Source of the DNA: Trebonia sp963811335
GTDB taxonomy: Bacteria; Actinomycetota; Actinomycetes; Streptosporangiales; Streptosporangiaceae
DNA length: 64,000 bases
Direction of reading: 5' to 3'
Assembly: GCA_963811335.1 (NCBI GenBank)
Contig: CAWERB010000034.1
Coordinates: 62,001-126,000, forward strand
Made by a program: the position numbers and the translations under genes
In this document: positions 7,978-16,136 of the stretch, one piece after another
Layout of the letters: every line of letters starts with the position of its first letter
How positions within the stretch are numbered: position 1 is the stretch's first letter
The notes under the pieces: generated by a model
Databases searched by the model: none
What the model was told of the DNA's origin: nothing
The model's input: only the letters and a program-made list of their open reading frames with translations

Positions 7978-8927
7978 GCACACTGGATGAGGCCAGTATC
8001 CAAGTGCACCTGCATACCATCGGGGTGCACACGCTGTTGTGCGTCCTGTTCGCGCTGCTCACCGCGGGGAGCAACGCCTGCGCCGCGGTGCTACAGCGCA
8101 AGGCGGCGGCCCAGGTACCGCCCGAGCGGTCCATGCACGTCTCACTCGTCGCCGACCTGGTCAAGCGCCGGGTCTGGCTGGCCGGCATCGGCATGGTCAT
8201 GGTCGCGGCGGTGGCGCAGGCCGCCGCGCTCGCGACCGGCCCGATCGCCCTGGTGCAGCCGATCTTCATCATCGAGCTGCCGGTCACCCTGGTGCTCGCC
8301 GCGATCGCCAACCACAATCGCGAGGCCCTGCGCCAGCTGCCCTGGACAGCCATCGTCGTCACTACCGCCGCCCTTGGTCTCGGGCTCGCGGTCGCCCAGC
8401 CGAGCGGCGCGATGCCCGCGGCCCAGGACACCAGCTGGTTCATCGCGCTCATCGCCACCGCCGCCTTCCTCACGGTGCTTATCGGTATGGCCATGGGCAC
8501 GAGGGGCGAGCCGCGGGCGGCGCTGCTCGGGCTCGCCGCGGCCTGCGGCTACGCGCTGACCGCGGCACTGATGAAGAACGCGATGGCCGACCTCGGCGAG
8601 GGAGCGGCGCAGTTCTTCACCAACTGGCACATCTACGCCACCGCCGTGGCGGGCGTGGGCTCGCTGTTCCTGCTGCAGAACGCGCTCCAGGCCGGCAGCC
8701 TGGTGGCGTCACAGCCGATGCTCACCGTCGGGGACGCGCTGATCAGCATCAGCTACGGCGTGACACTGTTCAGCGAGCAGCTGCGGGTGGGCTGGTGGCT
8801 GGTCCCGGAGATCATCGCCCTCACCGCGATAATCGCAGGCTGCATACAGGTCTCCAAATCCCCTCTGGCCTCAGAAACCTCAGGGCTGGTCACGGAAAGC
8901 CCCTCGACGGTACTCTTATCATCGTGA
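7974..8927 (+). CDS. DMT (EamA-like) family multi-pass transporter
   Basis: A 317-residue integral membrane protein with about nine or ten hydrophobic helices, for example LLCVLFALLTAGSNACAAVL, WLAGIGMVMVAAVAQAAAL and WWLVPEIIALTAIIAGCI. The ALVQPIFIIELP and ASQPMLTVGDAL segments are typical of the drug/metabolite transporter superfamily as seen in actinobacterial DMT proteins. The substrate is unknown. GTG start at 7974 overlaps the ybjN-like stop, and its own stop overlaps the blaI-like start (GTGA), so the three genes appear translationally coupled. Confidence 0.8.
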   Translation: MSTLDEASIQVHLHTIGVHTLLCVLFALLTAGSNACAAVLQRKAAAQVPPERSMHVSLVADLVKRRVWLAGIGMVMVAAVAQAAALATGPIALVQPIFIIELPVTLVLAAIANHNREALRQLPWTAIVVTTAALGLGLAVAQPSGAMPAAQDTSWFIALIATAAFLTVLIGMAMGTRGEPRAALLGLAAACGYALTAALMKNAMADLGEGAAQFFTNWHIYATAVAGVGSLFLLQNALQAGSLVASQPMLTVGDALISISYGVTLFSEQLRVGWWLVPEIIALTAIIAGCIQVSKSPLASETSGLVTESPSTVLLSS

Positions 8928-9538
8928 ACAGGCTGGGCGACCTCGAACGTGCCATCATGGAAGTCCTCTGGCGGACTGATTCAGCGCTGACGGTCAGACA
9001 AGTAAGCAACGGGCTGCCGCAGAGTCTGGCTCACACCACGGTGATGACGGTGCTTGACCGGCTGGCCAAGAAGGGGTTCGCGCGCAGGGAACGGGACGGC
9101 CGCGCCTGGCGGTACCGGCCCGCCGCGACCCGCGAGGCGTACGTGGCCGAGCTCATGCTGACCGCACTGGCGCAGACGGGCGACCGGGATGCGGCGCTCG
9201 CCCGGTTTGCGCAGAGCGTTTCTGGCGCGGAGGCAGAGGTGCTCCTCGAGGCCCTGTCCGGGCTCGACCGGGAGCACCAGGAAAACGAGACAGAAGGAGA
9301 CAGCGGGGTCGAATTATGGGGGCACTGGCCGACGCGGTACTTCTCGCCGCGGTCGCCGTGGGGAGCGTGCGCTGCGCACGCGCGATGCTGCGCGTGTCCT
9401 GGCCGTGCCGGTCCCCGGCGGCCGCGATTTTGCTGTGGCAGGCAGTTGGCCTGGCCGGCGGCCTCGCAGCCGTCGGCGCGCTGCTCGCCGTCGGCGTCAG
9501 CGGTGAGGGACCGCGCACGGGCGTGCTCGGCGGACTGA
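8924..9538 (+). CDS. BlaI/MecI-family transcriptional repressor with unusual C-terminal read-through
   Basis: A winged-helix repressor of the BlaI/MecI type: LGDLERAIMEVLW, LTVRQVSNGL, and the recognition region AHTTVMTVLDRLAKKGF followed by the wing RDGRAWRYRPA and a dimerisation helix. The family normally ends after about 125-130 residues; here the frame has no stop until 9538 and runs about 220 nt into the M56 gene. The extra part (Arg/Ala/Cys-rich) looks like a shadow frame, so conserved protein probably ends near 9300. Either the stop was lost or there is an indel. It is expected to repress itself and the adjacent M56 peptidase gene. Confidence 0.75.
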   Translation: MNRLGDLERAIMEVLWRTDSALTVRQVSNGLPQSLAHTTVMTVLDRLAKKGFARRERDGRAWRYRPAATREAYVAELMLTALAQTGDRDAALARFAQSVSGAEAEVLLEALSGLDREHQENETEGDSGVELWGHWPTRYFSPRSPWGACAAHARCCACPGRAGPRRPRFCCGRQLAWPAASQPSARCSPSASAVRDRARACSAD

Positions 9539-10263
9539 CCACGCTCGCCAGGCGGCTGGCCGACGGGCAGTCCTTCGCGCCGCATCAGCCGCTCCTCCCC
9601 GCGGCCATCCGGCTGGCCGCGCTCGTCGCCGGGTTCGCGCTGTTCACGGCGCTCTGCGGGGTGCTCGTCATGGCGTTCGCCGACGCGGTGACGGCGCGGC
9701 ACAGGCAGCGCGAGCTGCTTGCCCTGCTCGCGCACGGCGATCCCAAGGTTCCCGGCGCGCTCGTCGTGGACTACCCGGCGGCGGCGGCCTACTGCCTGCC
9801 GGGCATCCGCTCCCAGATCGTGGTGAGCGTCGGCACCCTCGACCTGCTCGCCCCGGCGGAACTCACCGCCGTGCTCGCCCACGAGCGTGCCCACCTGCGC
9901 GCCAGGCACGATCTCGTGCTGATCCCGTTCACCTCGCTGCGCCGGGTGGCGCCCAGGTCCGGGCTGATCGCCCAGGCCTACCGCACGGTCGCGCTGCTCG
10001 TCGAGATGATGGCGGACGACCGCGCGCTGCGCGTCCGCGGCCTTGTGGCCAAGGAGCTGGCCACCGCGCTGCTCCGGTTCGGCACCGCGTCCGCAGGCAA
10101 CGCGCCGGCGGGTGCCCTGGCCGCCGCGGAGGGCGAGCTGACCGCCCGGGTGAGCCGACTGCTCACCCCGCCGCCCCCGCTGTCGCACGCCGCCCAGGCG
10201 ACGGTCGTGCTCGCGGCGGCGCTGCTCGCGGCTACCCCGCTGCTGCTCCTCATCGCGCCGTAG
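9316..10263 (+). CDS. M56-family membrane zinc metallopeptidase (BlaR1-like)
   Basis: A 315-residue membrane protein with N-terminal helices (VLLAAVAVGSV, ILLWQAVGLAGGLAAVGALL, AALVAGFALFTALCGVLVMAF), the zinc site H189-E-R-A-H193 in VLAHERAHLRARHDL, and a C-terminal hydrophobic helix. There is no C-terminal penicillin-sensor domain, so it is a BlaR1-type protease without the beta-lactam receptor. Pairing with a BlaI-type repressor is the standard arrangement: such proteases are thought to trigger cleavage of the repressor. The inducing signal cannot be read from the sequence. Confidence 0.85.
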   Translation: MGALADAVLLAAVAVGSVRCARAMLRVSWPCRSPAAAILLWQAVGLAGGLAAVGALLAVGVSGEGPRTGVLGGLTTLARRLADGQSFAPHQPLLPAAIRLAALVAGFALFTALCGVLVMAFADAVTARHRQRELLALLAHGDPKVPGALVVDYPAAAAYCLPGIRSQIVVSVGTLDLLAPAELTAVLAHERAHLRARHDLVLIPFTSLRRVAPRSGLIAQAYRTVALLVEMMADDRALRVRGLVAKELATALLRFGTASAGNAPAGALAAAEGELTARVSRLLTPPPPLSHAAQATVVLAAALLAATPLLLLIAP

Positions 10264-10334
10264 CGGCGCCCCCCCGGCTCGCCGCTCGCGCCTCGATCGC
10301 CGCTAAGCCCGCCAGAACGGCGGAGCCCACCGAG

Positions 10335-10388
10335 TCTTTTCTCCTGACGATTCGGTTGGCAGTCTTGAAGGTAAAGCAGGAGAAATGA
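10335..10388. repeat. Inverted repeat, member of TTTC(A)TCC family (copy C)
   Basis: TTTCTCCTG (10338-10346) pairs with CAGGAGAAA (10377-10385) across 30 nt. It lies between the convergent M56 and DUF2516 genes and may act as a terminator. Related inverted repeats occur at 32107, 46588 and 60645. Confidence 0.5.
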
Positions 10389-10426
10389 GCTCGCCGTTCC
10401 GGCTGATCCTGGTTTTGGACCTGCCG

Positions 10427-10798
10427 TTACCAGGGGCCGTACGGGCCCGAGGAAGAGCGGTTGCCGCGCTTGGTGTACTCGCGGACCTTGGGCCGGACGC
10501 CGGCCAGGTAGATCGCCGCGGCGACGAACGCGAGGACCGACAGGAAGCCGGTGACCCCGCCGTAGGCGGCCGAGTACAGCCCGAGCACGAACGCCACGCC
10601 CAGGATGATCAGCCACCACTGCTTGGTCAGCCGTTGCGCCGCGTTGTCGCCCATGGCCGCCGCGGCCGCGAACGCCGCCTTGGGCCTGATGATGGCGTCG
10701 ACGAAGGCCCATGCCTCCACGCCGAATGCCACGACCGCGAGCGCCAGGAAGAAGTAATTGAGCGGGCCGTACGCCCCGTTGCCTAGTACCGAGACCAC
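10427..10798 (-). CDS. DUF2516 family membrane protein
   Basis: A 123-residue protein with three hydrophobic segments (YFFLALAVVAFGVEAWAFVD, WWLIILGVAFVLGLYSA, FLSVLAFVAAAIYLAGVRPKVRE) matching the actinobacterial DUF2516 family (Rv0476-like). Function is unknown. It is just downstream of an XRE regulator gene (4 nt gap), the same pairing seen around Rv0474-Rv0476 in mycobacteria, although no hbhA-like gene lies between them here. Confidence 0.85.
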   Translation of the reverse strand: MVSVLGNGAYGPLNYFFLALAVVAFGVEAWAFVDAIIRPKAAFAAAAAMGDNAAQRLTKQWWLIILGVAFVLGLYSAAYGGVTGFLSVLAFVAAAIYLAGVRPKVREYTKRGNRSSSGPYGPW

Positions 10799-10802
10799 GG
10801 GA

Positions 10803-11258
10803 CTAACCTACCTCGCCCGGAGACGAGTCCGCGTCGTCAGCCGCCTCGCCCTGCACGGTCTCTCCAGAAGCTGCCGTCTCGTCCGGTGCGGGGCGGTCGC
10901 GGATGACCGCGACGACCTCGGCGGTCGGCGGCTTCTGGCCCTCCCGCCGGAAGGACTCGTAGATCTCGACGAGCACCTGCTTCTGCCGCTCGGTCAGGTG
11001 CGGGTCGGTAAGCAGCGCCGAGCGGACCCCCGAGTCGCCCGGACGGTCCTCGAGTATGCCGGCCTGCACGTAGAGCGCCTCGGCCGAGATGCGCAGCCCC
11101 CTGGCGATCTGCTGCAGGATCTCCGCGCTCGGCTTGCGGAGCCCGCGCTCGATCTGGCTGAGGTACGGGTTGGAGACCCCGGCCTGCTCGGCGAGCTGTC
11201 GAAGGGAGATCTTCGCTTGCTCCCGCTGCTGCCTGATGTAGTCACCGATGCTGTTCAT
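10803..11258 (-). CDS. XRE-family helix-turn-helix regulator (Rv0474-like)
   Basis: From ATG 11258 the protein is 151 residues: an N-terminal HTH_3 domain (IGDYIRQQREQAKISLRQLAEQAGVSN, PYLSQIERGLRKPS) followed by a helical region and an acidic C-terminal tail. It has the extended linker (LTERQKQVLVEIYESFRRE) typical of the actinobacterial family near DUF2516. In-frame ATGs at 11276 and 11288 are possible alternative starts. Target genes are unknown; it may be cotranscribed with the DUF2516 gene. Confidence 0.85.
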   Translation of the reverse strand: MNSIGDYIRQQREQAKISLRQLAEQAGVSNPYLSQIERGLRKPSAEILQQIARGLRISAEALYVQAGILEDRPGDSGVRSALLTDPHLTERQKQVLVEIYESFRREGQKPPTAEVVAVIRDRPAPDETAASGETVQGEAADDADSSPGEVG

Positions 11259-11336
11259 GTTCGCCACAACTGCCATGCTAACCGGCATGCTTGCAGTTGC
11301 AAATGCCGAGCAAGCGGCTCGGCCGGTATTCCTGCC

Positions 11337-12152
11337 TCAGGTCACCGGCACGGAGGCCAGGTGCGTCCTGGCGAAGGCCAGCGTCTCCGTGAGGTCGGCG
11401 AGCCGCTCGTCCCTGGTCGCGGCGCGCCGGGTATTCACCTCGGCGCAGACCATCCCCCGGTAGCCGGTGGCCGCGATGCCGCGCAGCAGCTCGGCGCACG
11501 GCTGCCTGCCCCGCCCCGGCACCAGGTGCTCGTCTGGCACCGGCCCGCTCGACACGCCGGTGCCGTCGGCCAGGTGAACGTGCGCCAGCCGGGAGCTCAG
11601 CTCGTTGGCCATCACGATCGCGTCCGACGCGGACGCGGCGGTATGCGAGAGGTCTAGCGTCACGTTCGGGACGTCGAGCTTGGTGGGATCCCAGTGCGGG
11701 GTGTAACCGGATACCTCGCTGGTGCCGGCCCGGATCGGGAACATGTTCTCCACCGCGAAGACGACGTCGGTCTCCTCGGACATCCTGGCGATGCCCTGCT
11801 CGAACCCGCGGGTGTAGTCACGCTGCCAGCGAAACGGCGGGTGCACGACGACGGTCTTCGCGCCGAGCCGCTCGGCGAGCTCCTTGGCGCGAAGCAGCTT
11901 GGCCCACGGCTCGCGGCCCCAGACGAGCTGGGTGAGCAGCAGGCTGGGCGCGTGCACCGCGAGCACCGGGACCTGGTGGTAGTCGACCAGCCTGGCGAGG
12001 GCGTCGGCGGACTGGCTTACCGGGTCGGTGTAGACCATCACCTCTAGCCCGTCATAGCCGAGGCGCGCGGCGGTCTCGAAGGCGTCCGGGGTCCGTTCCG
12101 GGTAGACGGACGAGGTGGACAGCACCACGGGAATCGGCGGTAGTCCGGTCAA
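11337..12152 (-). CDS. Sugar phosphate isomerase/epimerase-like TIM barrel protein
   Basis: A roughly 271-residue xylose-isomerase-like (AP endonuclease 2 superfamily) TIM barrel: VVLSTSSVYPERTPDAFETAARLGYDGLEVMV, HAPSLLL, VVHPPFRW, VFAVENMFP, LDLSHTAASASD, HVHLADGTG and CAEVNT. The conserved Glu/His/Asp metal-binding residues are present. TTG at 12152 is chosen because of GAGAGGGGG upstream and because sequence before it is not conserved in character; the frame stays open further 5'. The substrate is unknown. Confidence 0.75.
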   Translation of the reverse strand: MTGLPPIPVVLSTSSVYPERTPDAFETAARLGYDGLEVMVYTDPVSQSADALARLVDYHQVPVLAVHAPSLLLTQLVWGREPWAKLLRAKELAERLGAKTVVVHPPFRWQRDYTRGFEQGIARMSEETDVVFAVENMFPIRAGTSEVSGYTPHWDPTKLDVPNVTLDLSHTAASASDAIVMANELSSRLAHVHLADGTGVSSGPVPDEHLVPGRGRQPCAELLRGIAATGYRGMVCAEVNTRRAATRDERLADLTETLAFARTHLASVPVT

Positions 12153-12321
12153 CGCCTCCGTCCCCCTCTCCCATGGCTTAGCGACACGGCGCCTCGGTGA
12201 CGCGTGCCTTGGTCGCTGCACCCAGCTTATGCCGCGATCCGAGCCGATCCGGCGGGAGCGCCGGGTAACCGGGTAACGGCGGTCGCGGCTGAATGTCGGT
12301 GACCAGCGGTATGGTGCGGCC

Positions 12322-13722
12322 ATGGCGAAGTCGACGGCGGCCTTCCGCTGCACCGAGTGCGGCTGGCAGGCGGCTAAGTGGGTCGGCCGGTGCGGGGAAT
12401 GCCAGGCATGGGGCACCGTCGAGGAGACGGCCGTCCCCCGGCTGGTACGTGCCGGGATCCGGGCGGCAGGCTACGGCGGCACCAGCGGCCCGCGGCTTGG
12501 CGGCGGGCCCGTGCCGACCACGGCGATGCCCATCGGGAAGGTCGACGCGGCCCACGCCTCGGCCCGGCCGACCGGCCTTGACGAGCTGGACCGCGTGCTC
12601 GGCGGCGGCCTGGTACCCGGCGCGGTGCTGCTGCTCGCCGGCGAGCCGGGCGTCGGCAAGTCCACGCTGCTGCTCGAGGCGGGCGCCCTGGTCGCGGCGT
12701 CAGGCCCGGTGCTCTACATCACCGGAGAGGAGTCCGCCGCCCAGGTACGGCTGCGCGCGGACCGGACCGGCGCCGTGCACGACAACCTGTACCTGGCCGC
12801 GGAAACCGACCTGGACGCGATCATCACGCACGTGTCCGCCGTCCAGCCGAGGCTGCTGATCATCGACTCGGTGCAGACGATCTCGGTGGGGGACGTCGAC
12901 GGGGTGCCCGGCGGCGTAACGCAGGTCCGCGAGGTGGCGGCGGCGCTCACGGCCGTGGCCAAGGACAGGGCCATGTCCACCATCTTGGTCGGGCACGTCA
13001 CCAAGGACGGCTCCGTGGCGGGCCCGCGCACCCTGGAGCACCTGGTCGACGTGGTGCTGCACTTCGAAGGGGACAGGCACTCACGGCTGCGGATGGTCCG
13101 CGCGGTCAAGAACCGGTACGGGCCGACCGACGAGGTTGGCTGCTTCGACCTTGGCGAGTACGGCCTGATCGGGCTCGCCGACCCGAGCGGCCTGTTCCTC
13201 TCCAGGCACCGAGAGCCCGTGCCTGGCACCTGCGTCACGGTCACCCTCGAGGGCCGGCGGCCGCTGCTGGCGGAGGTTCAGGCGCTGGTAGGCCACTCGG
13301 TGCTCGAGGTGCCGCGCCGCGTCACCTCGGGTCTCGATGCCTCGCGGGTCGGCATGGTACTTGCCGTGCTGCAGCGCCGCGCCGAGGTGAAGGTCGGCAA
13401 GTCCGACGTCTACGCCGCCACGGTTGGCGGCGTACGGCTCACCGAGCCGTCTGTCGACCTGGCCGTGGCGCTCGCCATCGCGAGCTCTGTGGCGAACCTG
13501 TCCCTCCCCCAGGGCATCATCGTGGTGGGCGAGGTCGGCCTGGCGGGCGAGGTGCGCAACGTGGCCGGCGTGCCGCGCCGGGTGGCAGAGGCGGAACGGA
13601 TGGGCTTCCGCCAGGCGATTGTCCCCGTCGGGTCAGCCAGCGGCGCCGTGGCCGGGTCGGCGGTGGAGGTCATCGAGGTGGAGGACGTGCGCGAGGCGCT
13701 CAAGGCGGCCTTCCGCGGATAA
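12322..13722 (+). CDS. radA: DNA repair protein RadA
   Basis: RadA is a RecA-like ATPase that drives branch migration of recombination intermediates. The 466-residue protein has a C4 zinc finger (Cys10, Cys13, Cys24, Cys27), a Walker A motif GEPGVGKST at 107-115, Walker B (RLLIIDSVQT), the RadA-specific KNRYG motif (VKNRYGPTDEVG), and a C-terminal Lon-like domain (GVRLTEPSVDLAVALAIASS). Length and motif order are normal. Its 3' end overlaps the convergent gene at 13633 by 90 bp. Confidence 0.97.
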   Translation: MAKSTAAFRCTECGWQAAKWVGRCGECQAWGTVEETAVPRLVRAGIRAAGYGGTSGPRLGGGPVPTTAMPIGKVDAAHASARPTGLDELDRVLGGGLVPGAVLLLAGEPGVGKSTLLLEAGALVAASGPVLYITGEESAAQVRLRADRTGAVHDNLYLAAETDLDAIITHVSAVQPRLLIIDSVQTISVGDVDGVPGGVTQVREVAAALTAVAKDRAMSTILVGHVTKDGSVAGPRTLEHLVDVVLHFEGDRHSRLRMVRAVKNRYGPTDEVGCFDLGEYGLIGLADPSGLFLSRHREPVPGTCVTVTLEGRRPLLAEVQALVGHSVLEVPRRVTSGLDASRVGMVLAVLQRRAEVKVGKSDVYAATVGGVRLTEPSVDLAVALAIASSVANLSLPQGIIVVGEVGLAGEVRNVAGVPRRVAEAERMGFRQAIVPVGSASGAVAGSAVEVIEVEDVREALKAAFRG

Positions 13723-14529
13723 GCCGCCAATCTTGAACGCGCGGACCGGGCTCGACTGGCCGTGGCTCATCGCCACCGCGTCGAACGCGCCCGACTCATT
13801 TGCCGTGAGCGAGCCGCCGCAGCCCGGTGGCCTGGTCGCCTTGGGATTCCAGGTCAGCGCGAGCACCTGCGGAACGCCGAGCCTGAAGCGGGCCGGCCTG
13901 GCCGGCGCGGGGCGGCATGCCGCCGAGTCCCACACCACGTGCCCGTTGCGCGTCACGATCACCTGGACCGCGCCGGCGCCGAATGACAGCGTGCACGCGG
14001 CGGACGCGGTCGAGACGGCGTAGACGCTGAACGCCGGCCTGGCGCCCCGCGCATACCTCGCCTGGCTGGTGGACAAGCTGAGCACGATACGGGCCGGCGC
14101 GCACGGCGGCGCGCCCGCCGCGCTCGCCCGCTGGCTCGGCTGCCTGCCGGCGGCCGGATGCGTCGCGGCCTGCTTCGCGGACGCGGTGGACGGCGGAACG
14201 GACGGCGGAACGGACGGCACTGCCGGCGGCGGGTTCGCCCGCGCGCTGCCGTAGGCGGTCGCGGGCAGCGGCTGCCGCTTGTTCAGCGCCGCCGACCGGC
14301 GCGCGTCAGCCGCCGACCGCGCCGACGGCGGGTTAGCGCCAGGAATCAGCCAGGCGCACACGCCAAGCGCGACGACCCCGGCGCAGAGGATCAGGAACCT
14401 CCGCCGCCAGTAGACCCGGTCCGCCCCCAGGTCCCATCCGTCACCCTCCGCGGTGCCGTACCTGTCGTCGTACGCGCTGTCGTACTCCTCGCACAGCCTC
14501 TCTTCATCACTGTCCGCATCCATCCACAT
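13633..14529 (-). CDS. Hypothetical single-pass membrane protein with exported beta-rich domain
   Basis: Function is unknown. From ATG 14529 the protein is about 298 residues: an acidic Asp/Glu/Tyr-rich cytoplasmic part (DADSDEERLCEEYDSAYDD), one membrane helix (FLILCAGVVALGVCAWLIP), a Pro/Ser/Ala linker, and an exported domain with paired cysteines (ACTLSFGAGAVQVIVT and WDSAAC) resembling DUF4232-like beta-sandwich domains. No ribosome binding site is clear, so the start is uncertain. Its last 30 codons overlap the 3' end of radA on the other strand. Confidence 0.6.
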   Translation of the reverse strand: MWMDADSDEERLCEEYDSAYDDRYGTAEGDGWDLGADRVYWRRRFLILCAGVVALGVCAWLIPGANPPSARSAADARRSAALNKRQPLPATAYGSARANPPPAVPSVPPSVPPSTASAKQAATHPAAGRQPSQRASAAGAPPCAPARIVLSLSTSQARYARGARPAFSVYAVSTASAACTLSFGAGAVQVIVTRNGHVVWDSAACRPAPARPARFRLGVPQVLALTWNPKATRPPGCGGSLTANESGAFDAVAMSHGQSSPVRAFKIGGLSAEGRLERLAHVLHLDDLHRRPGHGAAG

Positions 14530-14746
14530 CCAATGAGTATGCGATCCATAACGCTCGGTATCCGGTAGCCGCGCCGGCCTGCCTGCGGTCAGTGGCTGAG
14601 GTTGCTGTGCGGGCGCGCGGGAGCGCCGGATGCTGCTGCGCGTCTCGTGTGGCGTCCGATGAAAACCAATCGGCCGCCCCACGGACGCGCCTCAGCACCT
14701 CAGCGCCCCCACGCTGGCTCTCAGGGGCCGGAAGGCCGGTGCGGGG

Positions 14747-15626
14747 TCAGGCCGGGAGGGCGAAGCGGCCATCTGGGAGGGGGTCTACCAGGCCGTCCGC
14801 GACTAGTCCGTCCAGGGCGCGGGCGCGCTGGACGGGGTCTGGCCAGGCGGCGTCCAGGCGGGCCTGCGTAACGGGCTCACGGGAGTCCCTGAGGACCGCT
14901 AGGAGGCGGCCACGGCACTGGCGGTCAGTACCCTCGTAAGTCTGCCCTACGGGCCGCACAGCCGCGGCTGGGCGGCCAGGCGGCCAGCCAGGCGCATTGC
15001 CGGGCGACGGGGCAGTCGTCACAGCGCGGGGCCGCCGCGGTGCAGTCGAGCGCGCCCAGTTCCATGACGGCGACGGACCAGCGCGCCGCAATGGCGTCAT
15101 CGTCGGGCAAGAGCGACTCCGCGAGGCGGTACTCGGCCACTGAGGGCTGCGGCGTGGGGAACTCGCGCCCCGACTCCAGCCGCGCCAGCACCCGGCGGAC
15201 GTTGGTGTCGAGGACGGCGTGCTTGCGCCCGAAGGCGAACACGGCCACCGCGGCCGCCGTGTAGGCGCCGATCCCCGGCAGCGCCAGCAGGTCGTCCCGG
15301 CTCGACGGAAGCTCGCCGCCGTGCTTCTGGGTCACGATCGTGGCCGTCTCGTGCAGTCGCAGCGCCCGCCGAGGATAGCCAAGCCGCCCCCACTGGCGCA
15401 CTGCCTCTCCGGCCGGGTCAGCCGCCTGCGCGGCAGGCGTGGGCCACCGCGCGAGCCATGCCTGGTAGGCGGGCAGCACGCGACTCACGGGCGTCTGCTG
15501 CAGCATGATCTCGCTGACCAGCACCGCCCACGGCGACACCCCAGGCGCCCGCCAGGGCAGGTCCCGCGCATTGGCCGCATACCAGCCGAGCACCGCGTCG
15601 GCGAGTGGCGAGGACATGAGCAGCAT
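14747..15626 (-). CDS. mutY: A/G-specific adenine glycosylase MutY, apparent frameshift
   Basis: MutY removes adenine mispaired with 8-oxoguanine. Visible features: helix-hairpin-helix region LLALPGIGAYTAAAV followed by catalytic Asp in VLDTNVRRVLARL, the motif SEIMLQQTPVSRV, and four cysteines of the [4Fe-4S] cluster (C-x6-C-x2-C-x5-C in ALDCTAAAPRCDDCPVARQC). Near 14980 the frame shifts by +1: removing one base joins CAWLAAG to RPAAAVRPVGQTYEG, which continues to a stop at 14747 with a winged-helix-like tail. Total about 292 residues. ATG 15626 and 15617 are both possible starts. Confidence 0.85.
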
Positions 15627-15743
15627 GATATTGGGAGGACCCAAGTGACGATCAACGGCGGCCTGGGCGTCGGTCCGCTTGGCCTTTGCGGCGGCGGCAC
15701 GGTCACGGCGCGGGCCGCTTCTAGCCGAGGCTTGATATTCCGG

Positions 15744-15773
15744 TTGCCTACATGTCGATGATCTACCTATAGT
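15744..15773 (+). promoter_or_regulatory. Promoter of padR gene, probably leaderless
   Basis: TTGCCT (15744-15749) and TATAGT (15768-15773) are separated by 18 nt. The start codon at 15780 is 7 nt past the -10 box, where transcription would begin, so the mRNA could be leaderless. ACATGT in the spacer resembles half of a PadR-type operator, consistent with autoregulation. Confidence 0.6.
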
Positions 15774-15779
15774 GGGAGC

Positions 15780-16136
15780 ATGACAGAACCACCGATGAGA
15801 GAACCCACGTACTTTGTCCTGGCCGCGCTGCTGCGGGGGCCGCTGCACGGTTACGCGATCATGAAGCGGGCCGAGGAGCTGTCCGGTGGGCGGGTCCGGC
15901 TGGCGACCGGGACGCTGTACACCGCCCTGGACCGGCTGACCGCCGAGGGGCACGTCGAGCTGGTCAGCGAGGAACGGGTCGCCGGCCGGGTACGGCGCAC
16001 CTACGGGCTGACCGAGGGCGGGTCGGCCGCCCTGCGGGCCGAGGCCGTGCGGATGGCCGAGGCGGCGCGCCTGGTGACCGGCGGCGGCGCGGGCACGAGG
16101 GCTGGGACCGCGGCCGGGAAGCTGAGGACGACGTGA
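15780..16136 (+). CDS. PadR-family transcriptional regulator
   Basis: A 118-residue winged-helix regulator: YFVLAALLRGPLHGYAIMKRAEELSGG, GTLYTALDRLTAEGHVELVSEE, and the wing VRRTYGLTEGGSAALRAEA. The C-terminus is short and Gly/Ala rich, so it belongs to the small PadR class. Its stop overlaps the start of the membrane-protein gene (GTGA at 16133), a common pairing in which the regulator controls a downstream permease-like protein. Confidence 0.9.
   Translation: MTEPPMREPTYFVLAALLRGPLHGYAIMKRAEELSGGRVRLATGTLYTALDRLTAEGHVELVSEERVAGRVRRTYGLTEGGSAALRAEAVRMAEAARLVTGGGAGTRAGTAAGKLRTT

Noticed and set aside
9316..10263. Beta-lactam sensor BlaR1
   Set aside because: The M56 protein ends after a membrane helix and lacks the extracellular penicillin-binding sensor domain with SxxK, so only the protease part is claimed.
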